This document shows, one piece after another, positions 1-9,101 of a stretch of 38,234 nt of DNA. The position numbers were made by a program, and so were the translations under genes. The DNA lies in NCBI GenBank assembly GCA_016209525.1, contig JACQWK010000568.1:1-38234 (forward strand), read 5' to 3'. The notes under the pieces were generated by a model. It was given only the letters and a program-made list of their open reading frames with translations, had not been told where the DNA came from and did not search any database. Each line of letters opens with the position of its first letter. Position 1 is the stretch's first letter. This DNA comes from Verrucomicrobiota bacterium (GTDB lineage Bacteria; Verrucomicrobiota; Verrucomicrobiia; Limisphaerales; SIBE01).

Positions 1-300
1 GCCTTCCAGGCCGCAGCGGCTCCGAAAGCCCGAGGCGCCCGAAAATCTCCGAGCCTCGCCTTCCGTGTGCGGCCGCAGCGGCCTGGAAGGCCGCGCGCCG
101 GAAAAATCGTCGCGGCTTTAGACGATTTCTGGCGATAGTGATAGACTGCAAGTCTGCGCTACGGCCAATGCGCCACCGCCAAACACATACCCTATCTGTG
201 ATGAGGGAGACGGATGGGGTGAGGGGCTTCGTCTCATTTCGAGAGAGAATTCGAATTACCAAAGCCGGCTTGCAATTCTCCGGCGAGGGCCTTTGATGAG
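1..300. repeat. Repeat-rich intergenic stretch
   Basis: No gene is visible here. Bases 1-14 and 78-91 form a perfect 14-bp inverted repeat (gccttccaggccgc and its complement) enclosing a short GC-rich loop. A second small hairpin around 143-164 (agactgcaagtct followed by gcgctacgg) belongs to the same REP-like family that recurs near 8559-8694. Nothing else that looks functional is seen before the cupin gene at 304, and no clear promoter could be picked. Confidence 0.55.
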
Positions 301-303
301 CGC

Positions 304-639
304 ATGTACCAATACGTCACATTAGCCAAGGACAAGATGTGGCAGCCCGGCCCCTATTCCGGTGTCGAGTTGTTGGTGCTGCACCAAAACGAAGCCACCG
401 GCGGCGTGACCGTGTTGCGCAAATTCAAACAAGGCGTCACCATTCCGGCGCATATCCATCCGCTGGCGAACGAATCGGTTTACATTCTCTCCGGCGAATG
501 GGAAGAGTCCGGAGTCGTTTACACCCCGGGCGCTTTCTTCTTCGCGCCGAAAGGCGAGCGGCATGGTCCTCACGTCGCGAGGACGGAGGTCGTGAGTCTG
601 ACGATGTTCGACGGCCCGCTCACGGTGAAGGAAGCGTAG
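304..639 (+). CDS. Small single-domain cupin protein
   Basis: A 111-residue protein that is essentially one cupin beta-barrel. Both cupin motifs are complete: motif 1 runs from G44 through H50, H52 and E57 to G64, and motif 2 from G76 through P82 and G84 to H87. The three histidines and the glutamate would bind one metal ion, so it is a metal-dependent cupin resembling the ChrR/anti-sigma cupin or small dioxygenase types. The substrate cannot be told from sequence. There is no signal peptide, so it should be cytoplasmic. It stands alone, convergent with the MFS gene, with only 13 bases between the stop codons. Codons and composition match the neighbours. The family call is firm; any enzymatic role is unknown. 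Confidence 0.85.
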   Translation: MYQYVTLAKDKMWQPGPYSGVELLVLHQNEATGGVTVLRKFKQGVTIPAHIHPLANESVYILSGEWEESGVVYTPGAFFFAPKGERHGPHVARTEVVSLTMFDGPLTVKEA

Positions 640-652
640 AATTCCTCCGAAT

Positions 653-1843
653 TTAGTAGCTCCCGCGGCTTCGATAGCGCATTACCAGCAGGCTCAGGAA
701 GCCAATCATCAGAACGGCGGCAACAGCCACCGTCCCGCTTTGCGGACTGGCAGGGTACAGATACAGGGCGCTGCCCGCAATCGCCGGCCCGCCAAAAATC
801 CCGGCGCCGATCGCTGACTCGTGGAGACCCCCGTGCTCTGCCTTCGCTTCGCCGGCATCCATCGAATAAAAGAGCGACGAATAATAGATGAGCCCCAGAC
901 CCATGCCGAAGGCGACTTGAGCCACAATGATCGTGGACAGTTTCGAGCCGAGGAGAAGCGCCGCAAAACCGGCGACCAAGAGGAGGTAGGCGCTAATGAA
1001 CCATCGGAAGCGGTAGTGCCATCCGTCCCAGAGCCAGAGCGCAAGAAAGGTGGCCAACCGTCCGAAAAACCACACGGAACAAAAAACACCGGCCAGCGTG
1101 GGAGTCAGATCGAAGCTCTTCGCGATCCCTGGCACGACGGCCACGACCGTGTTCACCGCGATATAGGCGAAAGGATTCGCAACCCAGGCCATTTGGAGAA
1201 AGGTTTTGGCGCGAGCGATGGGGCGCGGGTTCAACGGAAGCCGCGGCGCATGCGAGAGTGCCTGATCCGGCGGAACGAGGACCGTGAATTTCAGTTTCTT
1301 GCTCAGCCAGGCCAGCAGGAGAAGCTGGGACAATTGAATTCCAACGGGCAGCCAAAACAGGCTTCGCGGCCCTAGGCTTTCAAGCAAGGCTCCCCCGGCG
1401 AAAAACGCCAGCGCTCCCGCGCCAGCCCAAACCATGTTGTAGAGGCCCAGCGTGCGCGGCAACTCGTGCGGGCTTTCCCTTTCGCTGACGAGCGCTTCCA
1501 GATTCGGCCACGTGAAACACATGCCCAGCGTGCAAACGACCATCACCACGATGTGACCCCACTGATTGTGGAGAAACGCGCCGACGGCCAGCGACGCCGC
1601 CATGACGCCGACCCCCAGGCTCAGCGCGCTGAAGTAACCGTAGCGCTGGCCGAAACGCCCGCCGAGCCACGCGTTCAGCATATAAACAAAGCCGTTCAAC
1701 GCGGCCATCGCCAGGTTGTCCCGGTTGGTGAAGCCGTATTCCGTGGCCATGAAAAAGAACAGATAGAAAAAGTAATAGGACGTGGCTAAGGAATTCAAAG
1801 CCTCGAGCGCGAAGTAACCGATCTTGAGCTTCCGATAAGACAT
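653..1843 (-). CDS. MFS-type membrane transporter
   Basis: A protein of about 396 residues made almost entirely of hydrophobic helices, roughly 12 in number, with short polar loops, as expected for a major facilitator superfamily permease of the inner membrane. The loop after helix 2 carries GRFGQRYGYF, which fits the MFS motif A position (G-x-x-x-D/R-R-x-G-R/Y), and FTWPNLEALVSERES follows helix 4. I place the start at the ATG of MSYRKLKIGYFALEALN because helix 1 follows at once; the frame stays open upstream to 1885, but that extra stretch is not membrane-like. The substrate is unknown. It is a single gene, with a repeat element behind its 5' end. Confidence 0.85.
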   Translation of the reverse strand: MSYRKLKIGYFALEALNSLATSYYFFYLFFFMATEYGFTNRDNLAMAALNGFVYMLNAWLGGRFGQRYGYFSALSLGVGVMAASLAVGAFLHNQWGHIVVMVVCTLGMCFTWPNLEALVSERESPHELPRTLGLYNMVWAGAGALAFFAGGALLESLGPRSLFWLPVGIQLSQLLLLAWLSKKLKFTVLVPPDQALSHAPRLPLNPRPIARAKTFLQMAWVANPFAYIAVNTVVAVVPGIAKSFDLTPTLAGVFCSVWFFGRLATFLALWLWDGWHYRFRWFISAYLLLVAGFAALLLGSKLSTIIVAQVAFGMGLGLIYYSSLFYSMDAGEAKAEHGGLHESAIGAGIFGGPAIAGSALYLYPASPQSGTVAVAAVLMIGFLSLLVMRYRSRGSY

Positions 1844-1952
1844 AGGATGCGTTCCCGCGGCGACCGCCCTAAACTCTGCACACAACTGGCTCCTGAACGG
1901 TTCGTCGTGGGCCTGTACGGAGACCCGGCTTTAGCCGGCCGGCGCACGAAAA

Positions 1953-2082
1953 CCGGTTACAGAGGAGACCGTGGCATGGACTACACGCGGAAGGTTTGTA
2001 GTCCCGCCTTTAGACGGCCCGAACCGGCTAAAGCCGGGACTACAAACGCCGACCTGTCGTTCATCCAACGGTCTCGTCAATA
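1953..2082. repeat. 130-bp dispersed repeat, copy 1
   Basis: This stretch is nearly identical to 10829-10959, differing by only a handful of substitutions and one indel. It contains inverted segments around gtagtcccgcctttag and ctaaagccgggactac, so it can fold into a hairpin. It lies in the 330-base gap between the starts of the MFS gene and the end of the zinc ribbon gene. A shorter related segment, cggctttagccgg, precedes it near 1927-1939. No open frame is shared between the copies in a gene-like way, so it is non-coding repeat DNA. Confidence 0.8.
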
Positions 2083-2175
2083 AAGCCGGGACTCCAAGCG
2101 CGTGGCGCCTTCCGCCATAATGAGAATTGCTGGCTGCGGCCACGTTGGCTGCCGTGTCGAAGGTTCTGGCCCGCC

Positions 2176-2694
2176 TCAATAATCGTAGAGCCCGCTATCC
2201 CGCGTGTAGCCTCCGCCGTAGCCTCCCATCCCCTCCTCATCCTCAGGACCGCCCATCAGATCCCCCAACACATCGCCCATGTCTTCCTCGATCTTCTCCG
2301 GGTCTTCCCCCGCCTCGAGGCGCTTGATGGCGACGTCGAGTTCTTTGGGCATGGATCCCGCGGGCAAGATGTCCTTCATCTTGCGCATCATGTGGGCCAT
2401 GTGCTTGGGATTGTTCTCGTCGATGTGTTCCATGTCTCGCTCCAATTCGCTCATGGCGCGCGCGACACGCGGATCCTCGAAGTCGGGCATCGGGCCCTCG
2501 TCTCCTGCGCCTCCGGCGTCGTTGGCGGGCGCCGGCTCCTTCGCGCCGCGAGGCATGGCAAATGGGCTCATTTGCTTGACCATCTTCTTGTTGCCGCACT
2601 TCGGGCAAGTCGGCAAATGGTCGGGCTGAATCCGCTTGGATAGAAAGTTGAAAATCACGCGGCACTTCGAACAGGCAAATTCGTAAATGGGCAT
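2176..2694 (-). CDS. FmdB-type zinc ribbon protein with acidic tail
   Basis: A 172-residue protein that begins MPIYEFACSKC, the signature of the FmdB/CxxC_CxxC_SSSS putative regulatory family. The zinc ribbon is formed by C8-x2-C11 and C30-x2-C33. Most family members are 70-110 residues; here an acidic, helix-prone middle (DERDMEHIDENNPKHMAHMM-like stretch, about residues 85-140) and a Gly/Tyr-rich end (GGYGGGY) are added. The start is set at the MPIYEF methionine because family members begin exactly there; the frame is open further upstream to 2799 but that part is not conserved in character. The role is unknown; zinc binding is likely. It is divergent from the aminotransferase gene at 2841. 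Confidence 0.85.
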   Translation of the reverse strand: MPIYEFACSKCRVIFNFLSKRIQPDHLPTCPKCGNKKMVKQMSPFAMPRGAKEPAPANDAGGAGDEGPMPDFEDPRVARAMSELERDMEHIDENNPKHMAHMMRKMKDILPAGSMPKELDVAIKRLEAGEDPEKIEEDMGDVLGDLMGGPEDEEGMGGYGGGYTRDSGLYDY

Positions 2695-2840
2695 ACGTGT
2701 GCTAAACTTGTTTCGTGGAGGTAAATTAGCGAAACCTGACCCGCCGGCAAGATGAGAAGAGTGACGCGAAGAATTGGAGCTTCCTGGACTCGACTCCATC
2801 TGTTAGGAGTTGCCTTGCATGTTAACGGAATATCTGTGAC

Positions 2841-4028
2841 ATGACAACCCCTCGCGAACCACTCCGCATGCAGGCGGTGCAATCACCCATCATTCCGGTG
2901 GTCGGCGAATTGATCAAGAACCACCCCGGCACGATCTCTCTCGGACAAGGCGTCGTTTATTACGGACCGCCGCAGGAGGCGATCGGTCAGATCAACCGTT
3001 TCCTCGCCGAACCCGAGAACCACAAGTACAAGCTGGTGCAAGGAATTCCCGGCCTGCTGGAGGCCATTCAAGCCAAACTCGAATCGGAAAACCAAATTCG
3101 ACTCGGCGCCGCCAACGCCTTGGTGGTCACCGCCGGCGGCAACATGGCGTTCATGAATGCGGTCCTGGCCATCACCGACCCCGGCGACGAAATTATTCTG
3201 CAGACCCCCTACTACTTCAACCACGACATGGCCATCGTCATGGCCGGATGCCGGCCGGTTCCTGTGGCCACCGATGAAAACTATCAGTTGCGACCGGAGG
3301 CGATCCGGCAAGCGATCACTCCGAAGACGCGAGCGGTGGTGAGCATCTCCCCAAACAACCCGACCGGCGCGGTTTATTCGGAAGAGGCGCTGCGCGAGCT
3401 CAACGCCCTCTGCCGCGATCTCGGCATTTTCCACATCCATGACGAAGCGTACGAGTACTTCACCTATGACGGCGCGCGCCATTTTTCCCCGGGTTCGATT
3501 CCCGGGAGCGCGGGTCATACGATCTCACTGTATTCGCTGTCCAAAGCGTATGGCTTCGCGAGCTGGCGCATCGGTTACATGGTCGTCCCGGAACACTTGT
3601 TTGTGTCGGTGAAAAAAATTCAGGACACAATCCTGATTTGTCCGCCCGTCATTTCTCAATATGCCGCGATGGGCGCCCTCAACGCAGGCCAGGCCTATTG
3701 CCGAACGCAGCTCACGTCGATTCTCGAGGCGCGCGAATTGTTTCTCCGCGAGCTGGAATCCATCAAGGCAATCTGCGCCGTGCCCGCCGCCAACGGCGCT
3801 TTCTATTTCTTGCTCCGTTTGCACACCGATTGGGAGCCGATGGCTCTGGTGGAAGAACTGATTCAAGAATTCCGCGTCGCGGCCATTCCGGGCACGACCT
3901 TTGGCTTGACGAAAGGCTGCCACCTTCGCGTGGCCTACGGCGCTTTGCAAAAGGAGGTCGCGGCCGAGGGCATCCATCGGCTCGTCCGCGGCTTGAAGGC
4001 GTTGGTGAAGCCCAGAAACCGTCGCTAG
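2841..4028 (+). CDS. PLP-dependent class I/II aminotransferase
   Basis: A 395-residue fold-type I aminotransferase of the aspartate/aromatic group, cytosolic. Visible motifs are the cofactor-phosphate stretch TAGGNMAF (about 97-104), PNNPTG (171-176), the HDEAYE motif with the pyridine-binding aspartate D201, the Schiff-base lysine K235 in SLSKAYGFASWR, and R243. The length is that of the family. It would move an amino group from an amino acid to a 2-oxo acid through a ping-pong PLP mechanism; the substrate cannot be assigned (aspartate, alanine-type or a specialised amino acid are all possible). It is followed by a MITE-like element rather than another gene, so it is probably transcribed alone. 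The ATG at 2841 is the only start that keeps the family's N-terminal length. Confidence 0.92.
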   Translation: MTTPREPLRMQAVQSPIIPVVGELIKNHPGTISLGQGVVYYGPPQEAIGQINRFLAEPENHKYKLVQGIPGLLEAIQAKLESENQIRLGAANALVVTAGGNMAFMNAVLAITDPGDEIILQTPYYFNHDMAIVMAGCRPVPVATDENYQLRPEAIRQAITPKTRAVVSISPNNPTGAVYSEEALRELNALCRDLGIFHIHDEAYEYFTYDGARHFSPGSIPGSAGHTISLYSLSKAYGFASWRIGYMVVPEHLFVSVKKIQDTILICPPVISQYAAMGALNAGQAYCRTQLTSILEARELFLRELESIKAICAVPAANGAFYFLLRLHTDWEPMALVEELIQEFRVAAIPGTTFGLTKGCHLRVAYGALQKEVAAEGIHRLVRGLKALVKPRNRR

Positions 4029-4105
4029 GCAGACCACGCCGAGCCCGCCTAATCCTAGGCGTTGAGTTCAACCGCTAATCGACGCTAATGAACGCGAATG
4101 ACATC

Positions 4106-4310
4106 GGGCGCATCTCGACACTGCCGCCGTTGTCTTCTCCCTCTCCCACGACGGAGGAGTGGGAGAGGGTCGGGGAGAGGGCAACCTCGTGTGGTGACCG
4201 TAGCCAGACGCGCCTGGGAACGTTTCTCCTCTCCCCGGCCCTCTCCTCCACTTTGTGGAGGAGAGGGAGTTACTTCGTTGGAGATTCGGTAGCAGTGTCG
4301 AGATGCGCCC
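4106..4310. mobile_element. MITE-like element with perfect 19-bp inverted ends
   Basis: Bases 4106-4124 (gggcgcatctcgacactgc) are the exact reverse complement of 4292-4310. Inside are two further long pyrimidine/purine palindromes built on ctctccc and gggagag (around 4137-4177 and 4228-4270), so the whole 205 bases can fold as nested hairpins. It has no coding capacity. It fills the 340-base gap between the aminotransferase and the subtilase gene. The terminal repeats and the lack of an open frame fit a non-autonomous miniature transposable element, but no clear target duplication was seen. Confidence 0.7.
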
Positions 4311-4371
4311 ATCGGACTCGCGCCAATTCGCGTGGATTTGCGGTTTCAGCCCTGTAAATGTTTGGGCTCGT

Positions 4372-5670
4372 TCAGTTCTGTCTTCCGAGCGTTTTGAGAA
4401 GGGCCGCCGGATTCACGATGTTGCCGAGCTCAATTTCGGTATCTCCCTGACGGATCTTGACGGTGTCGCCCGTCTTCAACGCCGAAGTCCAAAATGCTTC
4501 AGGTGTGATCTCAGGTTTGACCTGGCACGCCAAAGCATAAAGGCCGGCCAGGTATGGAACCGACCAACTCCAGCCGCCGCTTGAGTAGTAAACATAGTCC
4601 CGTTCCCCCGTCGGGCTTGCGGTCGCTCGCGCATCCATTGGCACCAGGAGGCGCTTGTCGGGTGGGAAGCGACGGAGGCCGTCGAGGAACATTTTCTTCC
4701 ACCAGGAGCCGAGGCCAAAGGATGCAGGCAGGTCAGGATCGCGGAGCGGTTCCCGTCCCAGCCCGTGAAAGGCCAGCCCGTGCGTCTGTTCCAGGGCGGT
4801 TGAGATCAGAAAGACTCCGGCCTGTTTCGCTCGCGCCGCCGCGTCGGTCACTTCCTGGTAGCCTTTCTGGTGAGGTGACCAGCCCACCGAAGTGGAAATG
4901 ACCCGAATGCGATGGGCGGACGGCAGCCGGGCGTTCACCTCCAAAAGGCGATCGATGGATTTGGCCAGCCAGGTGAAGTCGAAATCAAATCCACCGCCTT
5001 GAGCTTTCGGTTCGATGTGCATCTCCGCGATGTAATAGAGATCGGCCTCGGGCGCGACGCCGGCGCTTCGGCCAACAGCGATCGACGCCACGGCCGGTCC
5101 ATGCATCTGGGCGGGGCTCGCCGCCAGGCTGTGGATCTCTTCGTAGAGTTTCAGGCGGTCCTTGTATTCCACGTGGTCCACCAAGAGCACTTGATCGATG
5201 ATGGCGATGCCGACTCCCTTCCCCGTGATGCCTTGCTTGTGAAGCTCCCGCAGCCCGAGGCCGGGATTCGTGCCCAGCTCCATCATTCGCCGCGGATCGA
5301 AGCCGTTCGGCAACTCTGCGGGCCACCGGGTCCGGCTGTCGAAGTCCGCGTGGAACAGGTCCTCCAAGCGCCGGCTCAAATCCAGATTCGAAAGGTCGGC
5401 GCTCCGCAAGTCCACTTGGAAAGGCCGGATGGAATCGGGCCGATAAGAGGGCAGTTCCTGAATTGCTCCGCGCGAGAAGTCGAATCTTGCCGGATGCCGC
5501 ACAATTTCGAGACAATCGCCTTTCGAGAGGCGAGTCGCAAATCCCGTTGCCAACCATTCGGCTTCTCTAGCCGACAGGCTCGATCCGCCGGGCGTCTCAG
5601 CCGTCTCGACGCTCAGACTGAAGGGAATCATCACCATTACGGCAGTGATAAAGGTTGCGATGGTTTTCAT
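4372..5670 (-). CDS. Secreted subtilisin-family (S8) serine protease
   Basis: A 432-residue protein with a signal peptide (MKTIATFITAVMVMIPFSLS), so probably exported. After a pro-like segment of about 130 residues comes an S8 domain: the catalytic aspartate is D159 in GIAIIDQVLLVDH, the histidine H190 in MHGPAVAS, and the serine S368 in GGWSWSVPYLAG, which takes the place of the usual GTSMA-P-H-V-A-G. The oxyanion-hole region ISTSVGW (258-264) lacks a plain asparagine. These variant motifs resemble the divergent S8 group with SWxxPYxAG seen in many bacteria. The triad is present, so activity is plausible, but the substrate is unknown. It is a monocistronic gene, 59 bases beyond the end of hrpB on the same strand. 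Confidence 0.85.
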   Translation of the reverse strand: MKTIATFITAVMVMIPFSLSVETAETPGGSSLSAREAEWLATGFATRLSKGDCLEIVRHPARFDFSRGAIQELPSYRPDSIRPFQVDLRSADLSNLDLSRRLEDLFHADFDSRTRWPAELPNGFDPRRMMELGTNPGLGLRELHKQGITGKGVGIAIIDQVLLVDHVEYKDRLKLYEEIHSLAASPAQMHGPAVASIAVGRSAGVAPEADLYYIAEMHIEPKAQGGGFDFDFTWLAKSIDRLLEVNARLPSAHRIRVISTSVGWSPHQKGYQEVTDAAARAKQAGVFLISTALEQTHGLAFHGLGREPLRDPDLPASFGLGSWWKKMFLDGLRRFPPDKRLLVPMDARATASPTGERDYVYYSSGGWSWSVPYLAGLYALACQVKPEITPEAFWTSALKTGDTVKIRQGDTEIELGNIVNPAALLKTLGRQN

Positions 5671-5729
5671 TGGATCATTTTCCTTTCATGCTTGGGAACC
5701 CTGATGCGCAACCAGGAGTCTCCCGCGAG

Positions 5730-8453
5730 TTACCTCCACTCGTGTTTCGGATACTTTCGCTGCAATTCCTGTTTGATGCGCGGATAGTGTTCCTTCCAGA
5801 AGCTGGCCAAATCTTGTGTGATCTGCACCGGACGCATGTTCGGCGCCAGGATATGCACCAACACCGGCACGCGGGTCATTCCGATTCGCGGCAAACCTCT
5901 CACGCCGTACAATTCTTGAAGACGGACGGCAACATACGGATCGCCGTTGGGCACGTAGGTAATTTTGGGAGTTCGCCCGTTGGCGAGCGGGAGCCGTTCC
6001 GGGGCGTGCTTTTCCACGAGTTCCTGTTGCTCGCTCGAAAGCCAGGATTTCACGACGCTTTTGACTTCCCGCTCCTTGATGTCCTTGTAGGAAATGGCGT
6101 CATGGCAAATCTGCTCGGCCAAATAGCGCCGGTCCTCGTCCCGGATCGGCGTCAGTTGCAGCTCCGGGCACCAACGGCTGAGGAGTTCGAGCCGAAGGAT
6201 CCATTGGTCCACGCTGTGATCCCAATGTTTCAGGACCAAGCGGCCGAGCAACACTTCGTTCGCCAGAATCCGAGCGGCGGCGTCGGCCGGCGGTGGCTCG
6301 AGGCGGCGCGTGTCCAGTACCAAATCACGGAAACGAATTTGTTCCTCCGCGTAAACCCGTTTGGCGCCGGAATCATAATAAGTGCGCGGCTCGGTTCGAA
6401 TGTCTTCCGGGAACAATTCGCGCAGCCAATCGATCTCAATGGCCGTCGCCAGCGACAACAGCGTGCTCAAGGACTGGTCGCGGCCCTCGACCTCGCTGAC
6501 TTCGGCGGCCGCGAGCACCGGGCTGTGCTGGACGACGCTTTCGCGGGCCAGCACTCCGCGTCGGCCGTGAACTAAATCGCAGCGAAGCGTCCCTTCGTCC
6601 AACCGGCGGGCCACGCGGTCCGAGAAGCCGATCAAGATGCATTTCTGAAGCGCTTCGTCCGGCACCGAAGCGCGCTCAATGTTCAAGCCTTCCCTCCGGG
6701 CAATGTCGAGGAATTGGTCGAGCAGCGGCCCGACCTGGCGCGCCGTCAGAGCATGCACGCCGGCTTTGCGGCACGCTTCGAGCCGAAAATTGTTTTTGGC
6801 CGCGTAGCTCCATGCCCGCATCAGAATCCAGAAATCAGAGGACGCGCGATCGCCGAACAAATCTTCGCGGAACGAACCGACCTCTCTGCCGGGGTTGCGG
6901 ATCAACAGGTCTCGTCCTTGCGTCAAAGCCGCCACCAAGCATGCCTGATAAACACAGCCATACTCTTGGGCGGCGAGCAGCATTCGAGAGTACCGCGGAT
7001 GCACCGGGAACGCCAGCATGCGGCGGCCAAGGTCGGTGATCTGAAGGGTAGTCCGGACGGGCGGTGACTCTGCGGAAGGCGGCGCCGCGGGTGCGTTCGG
7101 ACTGAGTGGAGGGTTGAGGGTTGAGGGTTGAGGGAGGCGGTGGGGTTCGGATAGCCCTGAGCCTTCTGACGTCTCAGGTTTTTCGAAGCTCTCGGATGAA
7201 TTCTCGTGGCGGGGCAGGCTGGAAGCTTGCCCTACGGCTTTCAATGCTCCCAAATCGATGAGGAGTTCCTCGGCGTGCTGCAGCGCTTGTTCCGAGGGCG
7301 GCTCGAGCCAGCGGAATCTGCGCAGGTCTTGAATGCCGGCGGCTTTCAAAGTCAGAACGACTTCCGATAGATCCAGCCGTTTGATTTCCGGCAGTTCGTG
7401 TTCCGGCCTTTCCCAGTGTTCTTGCGACGACCAAAGGCGCGCGCAGCGTCCCGGCGCGGTGCGCCCGGCCCGGCCGGTGCGCTGCTCGGCCGAGGCGCGG
7501 CTGATCTTCTCGACGAGCAGGGTGTTGATGCCGCGATTCGGGTCATAGCGCGGAATGCGCGCCAACCCGCTGTCGATCACCAACCGGATGCCCTCGATGG
7601 TCAAGGAAGTTTCGGCGACATTCGTGGAAACAACCACCTTGGGTTGATCGTACCGTGCCACCGCGGCGTCTTGGTCGCGGGGCGGGAGTTCGCCGTGAAG
7701 CGGGAGCAGGAGGAAGCCCTTCGACTCCGAGGTTTGGCGGATGGCCTCGAGCGTCTGCTGAATCTCATAGCTGCCCGGCATGAAGACCAGGACGTCGCCG
7801 GCGCCTCCGGATTGGACATGCGCGCGGAAGGCCTCAGCCGCAAGCTCCCACACCGGCGGTGAATTTGGATCAGGACGTTTCAAGGCGTAATCGACCTCCA
7901 CCGGGAAGGTGCGCCCCGCGGACGACAGCACGGCGCAGGGTTGAAGGTAGGCTTGAAGCGAACTGGCTTCCAATGTCGCCGACATGACGATGAGGGCCAG
8001 ATCCGGACGTTCGGTTTCTTGAAGATCCAGAGCGCGAGCCAGTGTAATGTCGCCGTAGAGGTGGCGCTCATGAAATTCGTCAAAGATCACGACTTGAACC
8101 CCCGCCAATTTCGGATCTTGAATCATTTGGCGGAGTAAAATGCCCTCGGTCACGTATTTGATCTTCGTGTCATCTCCGGCCACATGCTCGAACCGGATTT
8201 GGTAACCGACTTCGCGGCCGAGCTCCGCGCTCCGTTCCTGAGCGACGCGGGAGGCGAGCAAACGGGCCGCGAGCCGCCGGGGCTGAAGGACGATCACCTG
8301 GCCGTTCCTGAGAAAGCCATGTTCGAGCAAGATTTGGGGAATTTGCGTGGACTTCCCCGAACCCGTGGGCGCCTGAATGATGAGTCGCCGCTGCTGTTGC
8401 AGTCCGGCTACGAAGTCCTGTTCGAGATCATAAATTGGAAGACGATCTGGCAT
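5730..8453 (-). CDS. hrpB: ATP-dependent helicase HrpB
   Basis: A 907-residue DEAH-family helicase. Walker A is APTGSGKST (28-36), the DEAH box is the HrpB-type DEFH (125-128) in FDEFHERHLYGD, motif III is SAT (158-160), and motif VI is RTGRAGRTAPG. The C-terminal part carries the HrpB-specific domain, ending in HILAPNMRPVQITQDLASFW near residue 870, which is a family hallmark. Usual length is about 810-850 residues; the excess comes from a low-complexity insert of about 60 residues (roughly 400-465) whose DNA (about 7047-7240) is made of dispersed repeats and a threefold gggttga repeat. The cellular role of HrpB is poorly known; it is presumed to unwind RNA-containing substrates. Start is the ATG of MPDRLPIYDLEQ. 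Confidence 0.93.
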   Translation of the reverse strand: MPDRLPIYDLEQDFVAGLQQQRRLIIQAPTGSGKSTQIPQILLEHGFLRNGQVIVLQPRRLAARLLASRVAQERSAELGREVGYQIRFEHVAGDDTKIKYVTEGILLRQMIQDPKLAGVQVVIFDEFHERHLYGDITLARALDLQETERPDLALIVMSATLEASSLQAYLQPCAVLSSAGRTFPVEVDYALKRPDPNSPPVWELAAEAFRAHVQSGGAGDVLVFMPGSYEIQQTLEAIRQTSESKGFLLLPLHGELPPRDQDAAVARYDQPKVVVSTNVAETSLTIEGIRLVIDSGLARIPRYDPNRGINTLLVEKISRASAEQRTGRAGRTAPGRCARLWSSQEHWERPEHELPEIKRLDLSEVVLTLKAAGIQDLRRFRWLEPPSEQALQHAEELLIDLGALKAVGQASSLPRHENSSESFEKPETSEGSGLSEPHRLPQPSTLNPPLSPNAPAAPPSAESPPVRTTLQITDLGRRMLAFPVHPRYSRMLLAAQEYGCVYQACLVAALTQGRDLLIRNPGREVGSFREDLFGDRASSDFWILMRAWSYAAKNNFRLEACRKAGVHALTARQVGPLLDQFLDIARREGLNIERASVPDEALQKCILIGFSDRVARRLDEGTLRCDLVHGRRGVLARESVVQHSPVLAAAEVSEVEGRDQSLSTLLSLATAIEIDWLRELFPEDIRTEPRTYYDSGAKRVYAEEQIRFRDLVLDTRRLEPPPADAAARILANEVLLGRLVLKHWDHSVDQWILRLELLSRWCPELQLTPIRDEDRRYLAEQICHDAISYKDIKEREVKSVVKSWLSSEQQELVEKHAPERLPLANGRTPKITYVPNGDPYVAVRLQELYGVRGLPRIGMTRVPVLVHILAPNMRPVQITQDLASFWKEHYPRIKQELQRKYPKHEWR
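7047..7240. repeat. Dispersed repeat inserted in frame in hrpB
   Basis: This part of hrpB encodes a Ser/Pro/Glu-rich linker not expected in the family. Its DNA includes three tandem copies of the heptamer gggttga at 7111-7131 and, near 7206-7238, the sequence gcaggctggaagcttgccct followed by acgg, which matches the REP-like hairpins that otherwise lie between genes in this window. The reading frame is kept throughout, so the helicase is probably intact with a longer surface loop. Confidence 0.65.
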
Positions 8454-8558
8454 GGTGTCCCATTACTGAATCGTTCGGAAGCAGACCGAGATGAAACAAG
8501 CCCCGCACCCCAGCATCCTCCCATCAGATGGGTGTGCGTGTTTAGCGTCCGGTGTCTC

Positions 8559-8694
8559 GTAGCGCAGACTTGCAGTCTGCCGTATCGCCGACTTGCAGTC
8601 GGCAGGGCGTCGTAAGTTCCGGCACGCGCGTTCCGTTCGCCGCCGACGCAGAATCCAATTCTGCGATACGGCAGATTGAAAATCTGCGCTACGC
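8559..8694. repeat. Cluster of REP-like hairpins
   Basis: Four consecutive short palindromes are seen: gcagacttgcagtctgc, gccgacttgcagtcggc, gcagaatccaattctgc and gcagattgaaaatctgc, with gtagcgc at the left edge and its complement gcgctac at the right edge. This is a bounded array of different hairpins rather than a simple tandem repeat. It sits in the 820-base gene-free gap between hrpB and the AraC-type regulator. No coding function is seen. Confidence 0.7.
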
Positions 8695-8941
8695 TAAACC
8701 GGTACAGATGGGGAGAGGGTGGCCGAAGGCCGGGCGAGGGGTGTCGGCTTAGTTTTGAACTCATTAACAAATCGCCCATCTGAATTGGTGTTGCATCCAT
8801 TTCATCAAAACCGATACGTGCATTGGAATGACTTAGCTCAAGAACGATGCATTGGGGATGAAGCCTTGACAATGCGCGATTTTGGGCCGGCGCAAACCGG
8901 AGTTCTTGGCGCAAGGCAGCAGCAGCGGGCGTCCCCGCCTG

Positions 8942-9042
8942 CCGTAGAGGGCGTGCGTCTCGCCGCCCGGCCAAGGGGCAAATTTCGCAACCGTTCCCGG
9001 TTCCACCCTGAGTCCGCCGGGCGAGACGCACCGGCTCTACGG
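8942..9042. repeat. About 100-bp palindromic element
   Basis: The left arm, starting ccgtagag and running through gtgcgtctcgcc, pairs with the right arm ggcgagacgcac ending in ctctacgg. The arms are about 27 bases with a few mismatches and enclose roughly 45 bases. It lies in the gene-free gap before the AraC-type gene, next to a second palindrome of unrelated sequence. The ends (ccgtag / ctacgg) recall the gtagcgc edges of the REP-like hairpins. Confidence 0.6.
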
Positions 9043-9101
9043 TCGGCCAGACGCCCGTCGCTGCGAACAAATTCGCGATCCGCCGATTTAGGGCGCGGGC
9101 T

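Noticed and set aside
4912..6575. Two long plus-strand frames (291 and 306 codons) opposite the subtilase and hrpB genes
   Set aside because: Both oppose genes with clear catalytic motifs and show the composition of antisense shadows.
7111..7131. Threefold gggttga as a CRISPR or iteron array
   Set aside because: The repeats are contiguous, without spacers, and lie inside hrpB; nothing resembling cas or replication genes is near.
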